Positions 34,310 through 42,750 of a stretch of DNA of 64,000 bases are shown here, piece after piece. The first letter of the stretch is position 1. Every line of letters begins with the position of its first letter. The stretch covers positions 2,666,001 to 2,730,000 of the forward strand of contig NZ_QCXS01000002.1 in assembly GCF_003260015.1 (NCBI RefSeq). Direction: 5' to 3'. Both the position numbers and the translations under genes were made by a program. This DNA comes from Nakamurella deserti (GTDB taxonomy: Bacteria > Actinomycetota > Actinomycetes > Mycobacteriales > Nakamurellaceae). The notes beneath the pieces were generated by a model. That model ran no database searches. It saw nothing but the letters and a program-made list of their open reading frames with translations, and had not been told where the DNA came from.

Positions 34310-35476
34310 ATGACCAGCACCGAGAACGAATTGACCACCGCACGCACCGTGAGCGCCGCGACCGACAGGTCGGTGAGCGCGTGGAAGGAGTCCGTCCACG
34401 CGGCGACGACGGGAGCCGGGCTGTGGTCGCGCGCCCCCCGGATCGACCCCACCGTCGGAGTCCAGCGGTACTTCGCGATGGTCCAGAACGCGATCGACGC
34501 GCAGCGCGAGCTGGCCGTCACCTGGGCGTCGTCGGTGAATGCGATCTCCGGCAGATGGAGCGATCAGGTGACCGCGGTGACCGGTGCCGCTCGCCGCCAG
34601 GTCGAGGTCGTCGCCGACGTCGTCAGCAGCCCTGCCCGGGCGGTCGAGCAGGCCGCCGAGCGCCGGGCCCAGCTCGCGGAGGCCGAAGCCGAGGCCGAGA
34701 GACGTCGGGTGCAGGCGGCACAGCGCGCCGCCGCGCGGGCCGCCGAGGAGCAGGCGGCACAGGCGGCCGAAGCGGCGAAGGCGGAGGAACGCCGGGCGCA
34801 GGCGGCACAGCGCGCCGCCGCGCGGGCCGCCGAGGAGCAGGCGGCACAGGCGGCCGAAGCGGCGAAGGCGGAGGAACGCCGGGTGCAGGCAGCACAGCGC
34901 GCCGCCGCGCGGGCCGCCGAGGAGCAGGCGGCACAGGCGGCCGAAGAGGCGAAGGCCGAAGAGCGTCGGGTGCGGGCCGAGGAGCGCGCGGCCGCCAAGG
35001 CAGCGCAGGAGAAAGCGGAGCTGGAGGCGACCAGGGCCGAGGAGCGTCGGGTGCGGGCTGCGGAGCGCGCAGCCGAGAAGGCGGCTCACGACCAGGCCCG
35101 CCAGGTGTACCAGGAGGCGACGAAGACCGAGTTGTCGGAGAAGCTGGCCGAGCGCGGCCTGGCCAGGTCCGGCACCGTCGAGGAACTCCTCGAGCGCATC
35201 GTCGAGTCCGACCTGGCCCGCGCCCCCTACCAGGACCTGACCAGGACGGAGCTGGCGGAAAAGCTCGCCCAGCGTGGCCTCACCAGGTCCGGCACCGTCG
35301 AGGAACTCCTCGAGCGCATCGTCGAGTCCGACCTGGCCCGCGCCCCCTACCAGGACCTGACCAGGACGGAACTGTCCGACGAGCTCGCCCGGCGCGACCT
35401 GCCGAAGTCGGGCACCGTCGAGGAGCTCCTGGGTCGCCTCACCGCGGCCGATCAGGCCGGAACCGACGCGAAGTAG
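34310..35476 (+). CDS. Phasin-like, coiled-coil and triple SAP-repeat protein
   Basis: A 388-residue protein in three parts. Residues 1-115 are helical and amphipathic (VQRYFAMVQNAIDAQRELAVTWASSVNAI, then ARRQVEVVADVVSSPARAVEQ), as in phasins that coat polyhydroxyalkanoate granules. Residues 116-266 are a charged Ala/Glu/Arg coiled coil with three near-identical 29-residue repeats (132-218; DNA 34703-34963). Residues 267-388 are three 40-residue repeats of the type TRTELAEKLAQRGLTRSGT-VEELLERI, which fit the SAP motif, a small helix-turn-helix that binds DNA. The combination suggests a protein linking a granule or membrane surface to the chromosome, comparable in layout to PhaF or PhaM; this is inference. 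The ATG at 34310 has AGGAG upstream. A terminator follows 7 bp after the stop. Confidence 0.8.
   Translation: MTSTENELTTARTVSAATDRSVSAWKESVHAATTGAGLWSRAPRIDPTVGVQRYFAMVQNAIDAQRELAVTWASSVNAISGRWSDQVTAVTGAARRQVEVVADVVSSPARAVEQAAERRAQLAEAEAEAERRRVQAAQRAAARAAEEQAAQAAEAAKAEERRAQAAQRAAARAAEEQAAQAAEAAKAEERRVQAAQRAAARAAEEQAAQAAEEAKAEERRVRAEERAAAKAAQEKAELEATRAEERRVRAAERAAEKAAHDQARQVYQEATKTELSEKLAERGLARSGTVEELLERIVESDLARAPYQDLTRTELAEKLAQRGLTRSGTVEELLERIVESDLARAPYQDLTRTELSDELARRDLPKSGTVEELLGRLTAADQAGTDAK
34703..34963 (+). repeat. Three 87-bp in-frame repeats encoding coiled coil
   Basis: Each copy encodes RRVQAAQRAAARAAEEQAAQ and the following AAEAAKAEE with one or two substitutions. Near identity at the DNA level suggests recent expansion and probable copy-number variation between strains. 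Confidence 0.85.
35108..35473 (+). repeat. Three in-frame SAP-motif repeats (120 bp period)
   Basis: Copies begin at 35108, 35228 and 35348. The first two share SGTVEELLERIVESDLARAP at protein level and long identical DNA stretches; the third is more diverged (SGTVEELLGRLTAAD) and ends the protein. Confidence 0.85.
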
Positions 35477-35483
35477 GTCTCCG

Positions 35484-35516
35484 GGGCCGCGGTCGATCAT
35501 CCGATCACCGCGGCCC
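35484..35516. terminator. Stem-loop terminator after the phasin-like gene
   Basis: GGGCCGCGGT-CGATC pairs with GATC-ACCGCGGCCC (one bulged C) around a 4-nt loop ATCC, a stem of about 14 bp starting 7 bp after the stop codon. Confidence 0.78.
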
Positions 35517-35757
35517 GTGCCGGCGTCGGCGTGGCCGGTCACCGACCGCGCCGACGCCGCCGCGTGCATCGACAGGGGCGAGCGCATCGGAAGGACGGCG
35601 GGTGTGCGACTCACCGCCCGTCAGGCCGGCGGTCTCAGCCGAGACAACCGTTCGCCGGGCACCTGTCCCGAGTGGCGCCCGCCCCGCCCGCCCGAGAATC
35701 ACTGTCCGGCAGACCTTCCCGTTCCGACCCGTTCCCGCGACCACAGGAGGATCCGAG

Positions 35758-36564
35758 ATGACCGTGACGACACTGGAGCACGACCGCGCCGGCCGGGGCG
35801 AACCGCTGGTGCTGTTGCACGGGTTCGGCAGCACCCGGGACGACTTCACGGCCCTGCTGCCGGCGCTCACCGCGTCCTTCGAGGTGTGGTCGTTCGACCT
35901 GCCGGGACACGGCGCGTCCCCGATGATCGACGGGGTGCCGTCCGTGGCGGCCCTGACGGCAGCGGTCGTGGCGGAGCTGGACGCGCAGGGCCTGGACACG
36001 GTGCACGTGCTCGGGAACTCGCTGGGTGCGCGGATCGCCCTCGAACTGGCCTGCGAGGGCCGGGCACGGTCGGTCGTCGCGATCTCCCCCTCGGGGCTGG
36101 GGACACCGGCCGAACGGGTCCACCAGGCCAACCTGATGGTGACCTCACGCCTGCTGAACGTGGCCCGCCGACCCTTCATCGACGCCCTGTCCGAGACGGC
36201 CGCCGGCCGAACCCTGCTGCTGGCGGGCATGCGCGCCCGGCCGTGGCGGGCGTCGCCGACGGAGGCGAGGATCGGCAAGGACGGGTTCGGTGCCCAGCGC
36301 GGGTTCTGGTCGACCCTGGTGAACGCGATCGTCGTCGACGTCCCCCGGCACCTCCGACGCATCGACTGCCCGGTGATCGTCGCGCAGGGCTCGTGGGACA
36401 TCGTCGGCTCCGGACAGACACCCCGGTACACGCCGTTCATCCGCGACGCCCGGTTCGTGGTGCTGCCCGGCGGCGGGCACGCCCCGATGTCGGACAATCC
36501 CGAGCTCATCGTCGATCTGGTGCATCACGCGGCGCGGCGGGCGGGCGCCGTCTCCACCCCGTGA
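35758..36564 (+). CDS. Alpha/beta hydrolase
   Basis: A 268-residue alpha/beta-hydrolase fold enzyme. LVLLHGFGSTRDDF holds the oxyanion-hole motif, nucleophile S88 lies in the elbow VLGNSLGARIALELA, an acid is likely D in QGSWDIVG, and H241 in LPGGGHAPMSDNPE is the catalytic histidine. No signal peptide is present. The substrate is unknown; such proteins include esterases, haloperoxidase-like and MhpC-type hydrolases. The ATG at 35758 has an excellent AGGAGG ribosome binding site. It is a single gene between two stem-loops. Confidence 0.85.
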   Translation: MTVTTLEHDRAGRGEPLVLLHGFGSTRDDFTALLPALTASFEVWSFDLPGHGASPMIDGVPSVAALTAAVVAELDAQGLDTVHVLGNSLGARIALELACEGRARSVVAISPSGLGTPAERVHQANLMVTSRLLNVARRPFIDALSETAAGRTLLLAGMRARPWRASPTEARIGKDGFGAQRGFWSTLVNAIVVDVPRHLRRIDCPVIVAQGSWDIVGSGQTPRYTPFIRDARFVVLPGGGHAPMSDNPELIVDLVHHAARRAGAVSTP

Positions 36565-36863
36565 GCGCGAACGCGGCCGCGTGACGCCACCGCGCACACC
36601 CGCACCGGGCGGTGGACGCCACCCCGACCGGAGACCGGGCGTGCTGCACCGAGCAGCCGGGTTGCAGCCGGGTCTGCGCCGACGAGGATGCCGCCGTACC
36701 GGTCGAGCGGCGACGAGCGAGGTCGCCGCCGCTCGACCGGTCCACGACCGATGCGACGTGGGCGGGACAGCGGCGGCGGCGACGCCCCGTCCGGCCCCGC
36801 CCTGCCGGGTGACCACCCGCCGGCGTCCGGCAGCGGACCCGAGCACCGACGCACCGGGGCGCC
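36565..36863. other. Convergent intergenic region
   Basis: No gene is apparent in these 299 bp between the converging hydrolase and ScyD-like genes. It contains the strong hairpin at 36698-36741. Confidence 0.55.
36698..36741. terminator. Bidirectional stem-loop
   Basis: ACCGGTCGAGCGGC (36698-36711) pairs perfectly with GCCGCTCGACCGGT (36728-36741), with inner GAC/GTC pairing in the loop. It lies between two converging genes. Confidence 0.75.
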
Positions 36864-37973
36864 TCAGAACGAACGCTTGGTGAGCCGCCAGACCTGCCCG
36901 TCGCTGCCCGGGGTGCCGGTACCGGTACCGGGGGACATCGAGTTCACGGCCACATAGACGTTGCCGGGCTGGTCGACGACCACGCCGGCCGGGGCCGGGA
37001 CGGACAGCACGACCCGCGCGCCGTTCTTCGGCACGAACACCAGCTGGCCGGTCCTGTTCGCGCCGCCGAAGAGCTCGCTGACGTACAGATTCCCCGCCTG
37101 GTCCTGCGCCGCCCCGGTCACGCCGGTGAACCCCGTCCAGGTCTGCTGGATCGCCCCGGTCCGGCGGTCGAGCTCCCAGACCCGTCCCGCACCGGGAACC
37201 AGTGACCCCAGGCCACCCACGATGATGTCGCCGTCACGGCTCAACGTCAGTGAGGTGGGGACCGGGTCGCAGAAGGATCCGCCCTGGTTCGGGCGGGAGT
37301 CACAGGCGCCACCGGTGACGTGGGGCAGGACCGCGAAAACGCTGATCCGGCCCCGGTCGTCCACGGCGAGGATGTCGTTGCCGGCGGCGTCGGCGACCAG
37401 CACCCGGTCTCCCAGGTCGAGCACCGCGTACGGGTTCGACTCGACCCCCTGACCGTCCGGGTCGTTCGCCGTCTCGAAAGCCCGGATGTCGGCGACCACG
37501 GCAGGCGGCCGGCCCGCCGCCGCACGCAGCAGCTTGCCTTCCTGCTCCTCCGGTAAGCCGGTGATCCCGTCCGGCACGTCGACGTCCTTGGCGACGAAGA
37601 TCCGGTCGAGGGTCCGCGCACTGGCCCCGTCGTTCCCGGTCGCGCCGAACCCGCCCGGACCGGACTCCGACAGCAGGCCGGTCACCACGCGCTCCGCGAG
37701 GACGTTCTCGGCCTTGCTCGGACGTCGGACCACGCTGACCGCTGCGGTGGTCCCCACACACACCTCGTCCCCGTCGACGACCGCACAGTCATCGCCGCCG
37801 GTGCCGGACTCCGCGATGATCAAGGTCCCGTCGGTGGTCAGACCCAGCTGCCGCGGGTTGTCGAGTTGCTTCGCCACCGTCACCGGTGCCAACGGCGCCG
37901 CGAAGGCTGGCGTAATCATTATGGTTGATGCCGCGACGCTGATGGCGGCAGCGGTACACACGACACGTTTCAT
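36864..37973 (-). CDS. Secreted ScyD/ScyE-like beta-propeller protein
   Basis: A 369-residue protein with a Sec signal peptide (MKRVVCTAAAISVAASTIMI then TPAFA before APLAP). The rest shows repeated propeller blades: DNPRQLGLTTDGTLIIAESGTGGDDC, NPYAVLDLGDRVLVADAAGNDIL, PTSLTLSRDGDIIVGGLG and APAGVVVDQPGNVYVAVN. The first block is the typical start of the ScyD/ScyE family, named from cyanobacterial scytonemin genes but widespread and of unknown function in Actinobacteria. C62/C67-type and later cysteines may form disulphides. The ATG at 37973 has GAGG upstream. It probably acts outside the cell. Confidence 0.82.
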   Translation of the reverse strand: MKRVVCTAAAISVAASTIMITPAFAAPLAPVTVAKQLDNPRQLGLTTDGTLIIAESGTGGDDCAVVDGDEVCVGTTAAVSVVRRPSKAENVLAERVVTGLLSESGPGGFGATGNDGASARTLDRIFVAKDVDVPDGITGLPEEQEGKLLRAAAGRPPAVVADIRAFETANDPDGQGVESNPYAVLDLGDRVLVADAAGNDILAVDDRGRISVFAVLPHVTGGACDSRPNQGGSFCDPVPTSLTLSRDGDIIVGGLGSLVPGAGRVWELDRRTGAIQQTWTGFTGVTGAAQDQAGNLYVSELFGGANRTGQLVFVPKNGARVVLSVPAPAGVVVDQPGNVYVAVNSMSPGTGTGTPGSDGQVWRLTKRSF

Positions 37974-38432
37974 GATGACCTCATCGAGGTGAGAGTTCGG
38001 CCGCCCGTTGACCCGTTGTGATGAAACAGTCGCAGACCATCCGAGGGCTGTCAATGACGTCCTCGGAGCCCCCGGCGTCGTCGGATCCGCGGTCGCGATG
38101 GGCCGCCCGGGGTGTGCCCGACCCCGGCGTCGTGCCGCACCACACCTCCCCCTCTCCGAGCGGAGCGACCCTCTCACCGTCGCGGTATGGTGCGCAGGGA
38201 AGGACCGGACGGTGCGGCGGGACTCCGCGGATCGGCGCGCCGATACCGGTCGGTGAAGCCGACGGCGCCTGGCGCGCGCGTCGCCGACCGGACACCTGGG
38301 CATTCAGTTCCTACGAAGGGCAGCGACCCGGAGCCTCCACCCGGTGCTCGTGTCGCTGCAGCCGCCCCGCGTGCCGGGGCGCCACCCTCCACGCCCGGGG
38401 GTCTGTCCTCGGATCCGGGCAGGAGCGACGAC
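37974..38432. other. Divergent gene-free region between the ScyD-like and GAF-ANTAR genes
   Basis: These 459 bp contain no convincing gene. The part next to the ScyD-like gene (37974-38060) is relatively A/T-rich and is the likely promoter area. I found no clear palindrome. Confidence 0.5.
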
Positions 38433-39134
38433 ATGCACTCCCATGAGACGACAGCGTGGATGGAAGCGCTGAGCGCGGCCGTCGTGGACGCGGACGGCGA
38501 CGTGGATCCCTACGGCGCGGTGCTGGAGGCGGTGGTCTCGGCGCTGCCCGAAGTGGATGGCGCGGTGTTGTGTGTCGTGAAGGCCGGCAAGCCGGTGACG
38601 GTCGCCGTTCACGGGGACGTGGCCGATCCGTTCACGGAAGCGCAGCGGCATCTCGGGCAGGGCCCCACCGTGCAGACGTTCGAGCAGCGGACGACCATCA
38701 CCTCCGCCGATCTGACCACGGACATCCGCTGGCCGAAACTGGGGCAGATGGTGGTCGCGCTGCCGGTGCGGTCGGTGGTGTGCTTCCCGATGGGCGATCC
38801 CGAGCGACCGGTCACGCTCACCCTCTACGCGGCGCAGCCGTCGGCGCTGGACCACCTCGACGCCGACCTGCTCCGGCTGGTGCTGGCCCACACGGGTATC
38901 GCCCTCGCCGCACTGGCCCAGCGCACCCGCGCGCAGAACCTGCAGCGCGCGATCAGGACGAACGAGCCGATCAGCGTGGCAACCGGGATCCTGATGACCC
39001 TGCACGGCTGTACGGAGGCCGACGCCATGGCGGTCATGACGGCGGCGAGCCGGGCACAGAACCGGAAACTCAGCGACATCGCCGCCGAGGTCGTCCTCAC
39101 CGGAGCGATGCCGCCGCCACCGACCGGGTCGTAG
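38433..39134 (+). CDS. GAF and ANTAR domain regulator
   Basis: A 233-residue protein. Residues about 20-165 form a GAF sensor domain (YGAVLEAVVSALPEVDGAVLCVV; GPTVQTFEQRTTITSADL; PVRSVVCFPMG). Residues about 175-230 form an ANTAR RNA-binding domain: NLQRAIRTNEPISVATGILMTLHGCTEADAMAVMTAASRAQNRKLSDIAAEVV, with the conserved Ala-x-Gly and alanine/aromatic positions. ANTAR proteins bind dual hairpins in nascent transcripts and prevent termination, so this is a cytoplasmic antiterminator controlled by an unknown signal. The ATG at 38433 is preceded by AGGAGCGACG. No target RNA was identified here. Confidence 0.85.
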   Translation: MHSHETTAWMEALSAAVVDADGDVDPYGAVLEAVVSALPEVDGAVLCVVKAGKPVTVAVHGDVADPFTEAQRHLGQGPTVQTFEQRTTITSADLTTDIRWPKLGQMVVALPVRSVVCFPMGDPERPVTLTLYAAQPSALDHLDADLLRLVLAHTGIALAALAQRTRAQNLQRAIRTNEPISVATGILMTLHGCTEADAMAVMTAASRAQNRKLSDIAAEVVLTGAMPPPPTGS

Positions 39135-39185
39135 CCCTACCGGCTCCGACGCCACCGACCGGGCCGCTGCGCGGTCGCCCCGCGG

Positions 39186-39698
39186 TCATCCTTCCGGCGG
39201 AGCCGTCCGGCGGCGACGGGTCGCGGAGCGGGGTGGACTCGCACGCATGTGGTCCCGCACCGGGGCGAGCAACGACGCGAGCGCATGGACGCCCTCGTCA
39301 CCGAGGGGCGCGAGGAACATCTCCCGCAGGACGTCGACATGGCCCGGCAGGACGTCTCCGAGGCGTCGGCGGCCGGCCGCGGTGATGGTCACCATGATGC
39401 TGCGCTCGTCGTCCGGTGACGGGGCACGCGTGACGAGACCGGCCTGCTCGAGCAGACCCGCCTGGTAGGTCAGACCGCTGCGACTGTGGACCAGGCCGTC
39501 GGCGAGGTCGGTCATCCGGAGGCTGCCGGCCGGCGCGTCCAGACCCAGCCGGGCGAGCAGCTGGAACTGCACGTAGCTGAGGTCGGCCGCTTCCCGGAGC
39601 TGTTGTTCCACGCCGTGACGGAGCAGTCCGGCCACCTCCATCACGGCGAAGTACGCGCCCAGCTGGTCGGGTTCGAGGGGCTTCTCCGGGGTGTCCAC
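39186..39698 (-). CDS. MarR-family regulator
   Basis: A 170-residue MarR protein with the winged helix: LSYVQFQLLARLGLDAPAGSLRMTDLADGLVHSRSGLTYQAGLLEQAGLVTRAPSPDDERSIMVTITAAGRRRL, where SRSGLTYQAGLLEQAGLV is the recognition helix and DDERS the wing. The start is GTG 39698. It is divergent from a quinone oxidoreductase gene, with two copies of a GCTTCGA palindrome between them, the standard layout of a MarR repressor and its target. The basic C-terminal tail (RRRRTAPPEG) is unusual. Confidence 0.87.
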   Translation of the reverse strand: MDTPEKPLEPDQLGAYFAVMEVAGLLRHGVEQQLREAADLSYVQFQLLARLGLDAPAGSLRMTDLADGLVHSRSGLTYQAGLLEQAGLVTRAPSPDDERSIMVTITAAGRRRLGDVLPGHVDVLREMFLAPLGDEGVHALASLLAPVRDHMRASPPRSATRRRRTAPPEG

Positions 39699-39720
39699 GT
39701 CCCGAGTCTACGAGGCTATT

Positions 39721-39736
39721 GCTTCGAACTCGAAGC
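39721..39736. promoter_or_regulatory. MarR operator candidate 1
   Basis: GCTTCGA-AC-TCGAAGC has perfect 7-bp arms. It lies 22 bp upstream of the marR start codon. Confidence 0.65.
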
Positions 39737-39755
39737 GCTGCTACCGTCCTGGTGT

Positions 39756-39771
39756 GCTTCGAATTCGGAGC
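39756..39771. promoter_or_regulatory. MarR operator candidate 2
   Basis: GCTTCGA-AT-TCGGAGC repeats the preceding site with one mismatch. It is 35 bp centre to centre from it and 29 bp before the oxidoreductase start at 39801. Confidence 0.6.
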
Positions 39772-39800
39772 AACACCCTCGGACGATGAAGAAGGTCACC

Positions 39801-40745
39801 ATGAAGGCAGTCCGTTTCCACGAGTACGGCGATCCTGCGGTCCTGCGCCTGGAGGACGTCGAGGTGCCGGCGCCGGCCGCCGGCGAGGTGCGGGTGCAGG
39901 TCGCCGGGACGTCGTTCAACGGGGTCGACGGCAACATCCGCGCCGGTCGGATGCAGGGACCGATGCCCTTGGCACTCCCGCACACCCCGGGCCTGGACCT
40001 CGCGGGAACCGTGGACGCCCTCGGAGCCGGCGTGTCCGGGCTCCGGGTCGGCGATCCGGTGATCGGATTCCTGCCCTTCGCCGCCGACGGTGCGACCGCC
40101 GACTACGTCATCGCCGCGGCCGCCAGTCTGGCGACAGCCCCCTCGAGCATCCCGCTGGCCGACGCCGCCGCCCTGCCGGTGGTGGGCCTGACCGCCTGGC
40201 AGGCTCTGTTCGAACACGCGGAACTGCAGGCAGGACAACGGATCCTGATCAACGGTGCGGGCGGTGCGGTCGGCGGCTACGCCGTGCAGTTGGCCCGGAC
40301 GGCGGGCGCGGTGGTCATCGCCGCCGGCAGCCCCCGCAGCCGCGACCGACTGACCATCGCGGGAGTCGACCAGTTCGTCGACCACACCGCGGCAGACACC
40401 GCCGCCCAGCTGCGCGAGCCGGTCGACGTGGTGCTCAACCTGGCCCCGATCACCCCGGAACAGTTCACCGCGCTCGCCGGTCGGGTCCGCGACGGCGGGG
40501 TCGTGGTCAACACGACGGTCTGGATGCCCGCCCCGTCCGACGAGGCGCGCGGGGTCCGCGGGATCGACCTGTTCGTGCGCAGCGACGCGGCGCAGCTGGC
40601 CGAGCTGGCCGGCCGGGTCGACCGCGGCGAACTCACGGTCGACGTCGCCGAGCGCGTACCGATGGCCGACCTCGCATCCGTGCACGAACGCGCGGCCGCC
40701 GGCATCCTGACCGGGAAGATCATCGTGGTGCCGACGGTGCGTTGA
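39801..40745 (+). CDS. NADP-dependent quinone oxidoreductase-like protein (MDR family, zinc-free)
   Basis: A 314-residue medium-chain dehydrogenase/reductase. MKAVRFHEYGDPAVLRLEDVEVPAPAAGEVRVQV starts the GroES-like domain and GTSFNGVDGNIRAGRM is the substrate region; no zinc-ligand cysteines are present. The Rossmann domain has ILINGAGGAVGGYAVQLAR. This is the QOR group, which reduces quinones or enones with NADPH. I use ATG 39801, which has AAGAAGG at a good distance; an ATG at 39786 would add five residues. Control by the divergent MarR protein suggests induction by reactive aromatic or quinone compounds. Confidence 0.87.
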   Translation: MKAVRFHEYGDPAVLRLEDVEVPAPAAGEVRVQVAGTSFNGVDGNIRAGRMQGPMPLALPHTPGLDLAGTVDALGAGVSGLRVGDPVIGFLPFAADGATADYVIAAAASLATAPSSIPLADAAALPVVGLTAWQALFEHAELQAGQRILINGAGGAVGGYAVQLARTAGAVVIAAGSPRSRDRLTIAGVDQFVDHTAADTAAQLREPVDVVLNLAPITPEQFTALAGRVRDGGVVVNTTVWMPAPSDEARGVRGIDLFVRSDAAQLAELAGRVDRGELTVDVAERVPMADLASVHERAAAGILTGKIIVVPTVR

Positions 40746-40768
40746 CTTCGTAGCGGCGACCCGGTGGT

Positions 40769-41248
40769 TCAGCTGCCCGCGGCGCCACCGTCGATGTGTC
40801 GCCGGAGACCGGTGGCGAGCAGAACCAGCGCATCGGCCAGCTCCCCGAGGCGCCGGGGTGGGATGTCGGCGAACGCACCGAGCATGAAATCCGTACTGCG
40901 ATCGGCGATCTCGCGGCCGCCGCGGGTCAGCTCGACGACGAAGCGGCGTCGATCCGTCGGATGCGGTGTGCGCTGGGCGATGGAGTGCGCCTCGAGACGG
41001 TCGACCAGCGACGTCACGCTCCCCGTGTTGAGTCCCAGCGCTTCCGCCAGATCCGACTGACCCATCGGGCCGCGGGTGTGGAGGTAGCTGATGGCCTGCG
41101 TCTGGCGGAGGTCCAGGCCGGTCTCGCCGGCCACTGCCTGACGGTAGTGCTCGGCCGCCAGGATCAGCACCCGCAGGGCCTCCCCCGCCCGACGCAGGTC
41201 TCCCGCCGGCCCCCCGGCTTTACCTGGGCTTTGACTTACCTCGTTCAT
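40769..41248 (-). CDS. MarR-family regulator
   Basis: A 159-residue MarR protein: TGLDLRQTQAISYLHTRGPMGQSDLAEALGLNTGSVTSLVDRLEAHSIAQRTPHPTDRRRFVVELTRGGREI gives the complete winged helix-turn-helix, with the DRRR wing. It starts at ATG 41248. The gene is convergent with the quinone reductase gene (23 bp between stops) and is not divergent from an obvious target, so its regulon is unknown. Weak imperfect repeats near its start (TCGAGTTGCTTGA at 41248-41260) might be autoregulatory. Confidence 0.85.
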   Translation of the reverse strand: MNEVSQSPGKAGGPAGDLRRAGEALRVLILAAEHYRQAVAGETGLDLRQTQAISYLHTRGPMGQSDLAEALGLNTGSVTSLVDRLEAHSIAQRTPHPTDRRRFVVELTRGGREIADRSTDFMLGAFADIPPRRLGELADALVLLATGLRRHIDGGAAGS

Positions 41249-41436
41249 CGAGTTGCTTGACCATCGAGCGACATCCGGTGATACTAGCAAGAGCTCCGGC
41301 AGGCTTCAGCAGCGTAGGTCTGTCGGGCTTCCCTCTCCGGGTCGCCCACCTCGGCAGCGGCAGCCGGCCCATGCCGGCAGCGCCGGCTGAGCCGTCACCG
41401 CTGTCGTCACTCGACGCCGCCGTCGGCGTGCGTTTC

Positions 41437-42750
41437 TCAGTCGGTACCGCGCTGCTCGGCGGAGCCCACTGCCGGCCGGTCGACCGCCAGCCGGTCCCGG
41501 CCGGCGGCTTTGGCCCGGTACAGCGCCGCATCGGCCCGCGTCAGCAGCGCAGCGGCCGTACCGATGTCGGCGGTTTCGGGGCCGGGGGTCCAGGTGGCCG
41601 CGCCGACCGACACCGTCGCCTGCCAGCCGGGCGCCTGACGGACGACGACGGCCCGGACCCGGTCGAGAAGCCGTGCGGCGACGGTCGCCGCATCGGCCGC
41701 ACCGGTGCCCGGCAGGACGACCGCGAACTCCTCGCCGCCGTACCGCGCCACCACGTCACCCGCCCGGTCGATCGAGCCGGACAGCGCCCTGGCCACCGCG
41801 ATCAGCGCGGCGTCGCCGACGAGGTGACCGAAGGTGTCGTTGAAGGTCTTGAAGTGGTCGAGATCGACCATCAGGACCGACAGCGGCAGTTGTTGCCGGG
41901 TGCAGCGCCGCCATTCGCTGCGGAGGGACTGGTCGAAGGACCGCCGGTTCGGCACTCCGGTCAGCGGGTCGCTCATCACCATGCGGAACATCTGATCCTG
42001 CATGGCTTTCTCGGCGGTGACGTCGAGGACCAGCCCGACCGCCCGCTGCGGGCGGCCGCGCCGATCGCGGGTGAGGACCTTGCCGCGGAGCGAGAGGTGG
42101 CGCAGGTCCGTGTCCGATCCGACGCGTACCTCGACCTCCATGGCGCCGGTGCCGACGAGTTGCTGCAGTGCTGCGGTGACGGAGTCGGCATCCGCGGGAT
42201 GGACCGCGGAGGTGAGTGCCGCGATGGTGGTCGGTACCGCGTCCGGCGCCACGCCGAGGACACCGGCGGCCTGCGCCTCCCAGGTGAACATCCCGTCGGG
42301 CACGCCGAGTTCCCACATCGCGGCCGCGGTCTGCCCCAGTGCGAGATCCAGTCCGGCGCGCAGCGTCCGGCGCTGGGCGATCAGCCGGTGGAACTCGGTG
42401 GTGTCGCGGCCGGCCGCCCACCAGGTGTCGGTTCCGGGTACCGGTCGGGCCACCCACTGCAGATGCACCGCGTCGCCGCCACAGGGCAGGAAACGGGTCT
42501 CCATGAGCACCTCGGCCTGCCCACGTTCGAGGGCGGTGATACCGGCGACCACCTCGCTGATGTCCTCGGGGTGGACGAACTCCAGCAGGGAGCGGCCGTT
42601 GATCTGATCGACGTCCAGCCCGAGCAGGGAGGCGAAGGCGCGGTTGACCTCTCGGAGGTGTCCGTCGTGCCCACCGAGGGAGAACAGTTCGATCTCCGTG
42701 CCGGTGGCGGTGTCGAGGCGGGTCCGGTCGACGAGCGGGATCCCGGTCAC
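41437..42750 (-). CDS. Diguanylate cyclase with two PAS domains (PAS-PAS-GGDEF)
   Basis: A 437-residue protein. Residues about 20-125 are a PAS domain (EVNRAFASLLGLDVDQINGRSLLEFVHPEDISEV). Residues about 140-260 are a second PAS/PAC-like domain (FTWEAQAAGVLGVAPDAVP; VGLVLDVTAEKAMQDQMF). Residues 270-425 are GGDEF, starting DPLTGVPNRRSFDQSL; the active site is G338-GEE-F342, with the inhibitory-site motif R329-AG-D332 five residues before it. It should make cyclic di-GMP with product inhibition. The GTG at 42750 overlaps the BLUF stop (GTGA), so translation is coupled and the two proteins probably act together. No membrane segment is present. Confidence 0.9.
   Translation of the reverse strand: MTGIPLVDRTRLDTATGTEIELFSLGGHDGHLREVNRAFASLLGLDVDQINGRSLLEFVHPEDISEVVAGITALERGQAEVLMETRFLPCGGDAVHLQWVARPVPGTDTWWAAGRDTTEFHRLIAQRRTLRAGLDLALGQTAAAMWELGVPDGMFTWEAQAAGVLGVAPDAVPTTIAALTSAVHPADADSVTAALQQLVGTGAMEVEVRVGSDTDLRHLSLRGKVLTRDRRGRPQRAVGLVLDVTAEKAMQDQMFRMVMSDPLTGVPNRRSFDQSLRSEWRRCTRQQLPLSVLMVDLDHFKTFNDTFGHLVGDAALIAVARALSGSIDRAGDVVARYGGEEFAVVLPGTGAADAATVAARLLDRVRAVVVRQAPGWQATVSVGAATWTPGPETADIGTAAALLTRADAALYRAKAAGRDRLAVDRPAVGSAEQRGTD

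Noticed and set aside
34202-35614. A Leu/Gly-rich minus-strand frame of 470 codons
   Set aside because: It mirrors the Ala/Glu/Arg repeats of the phasin-like SAP protein, whose own frame has a good ribosome binding site and recognisable motifs.
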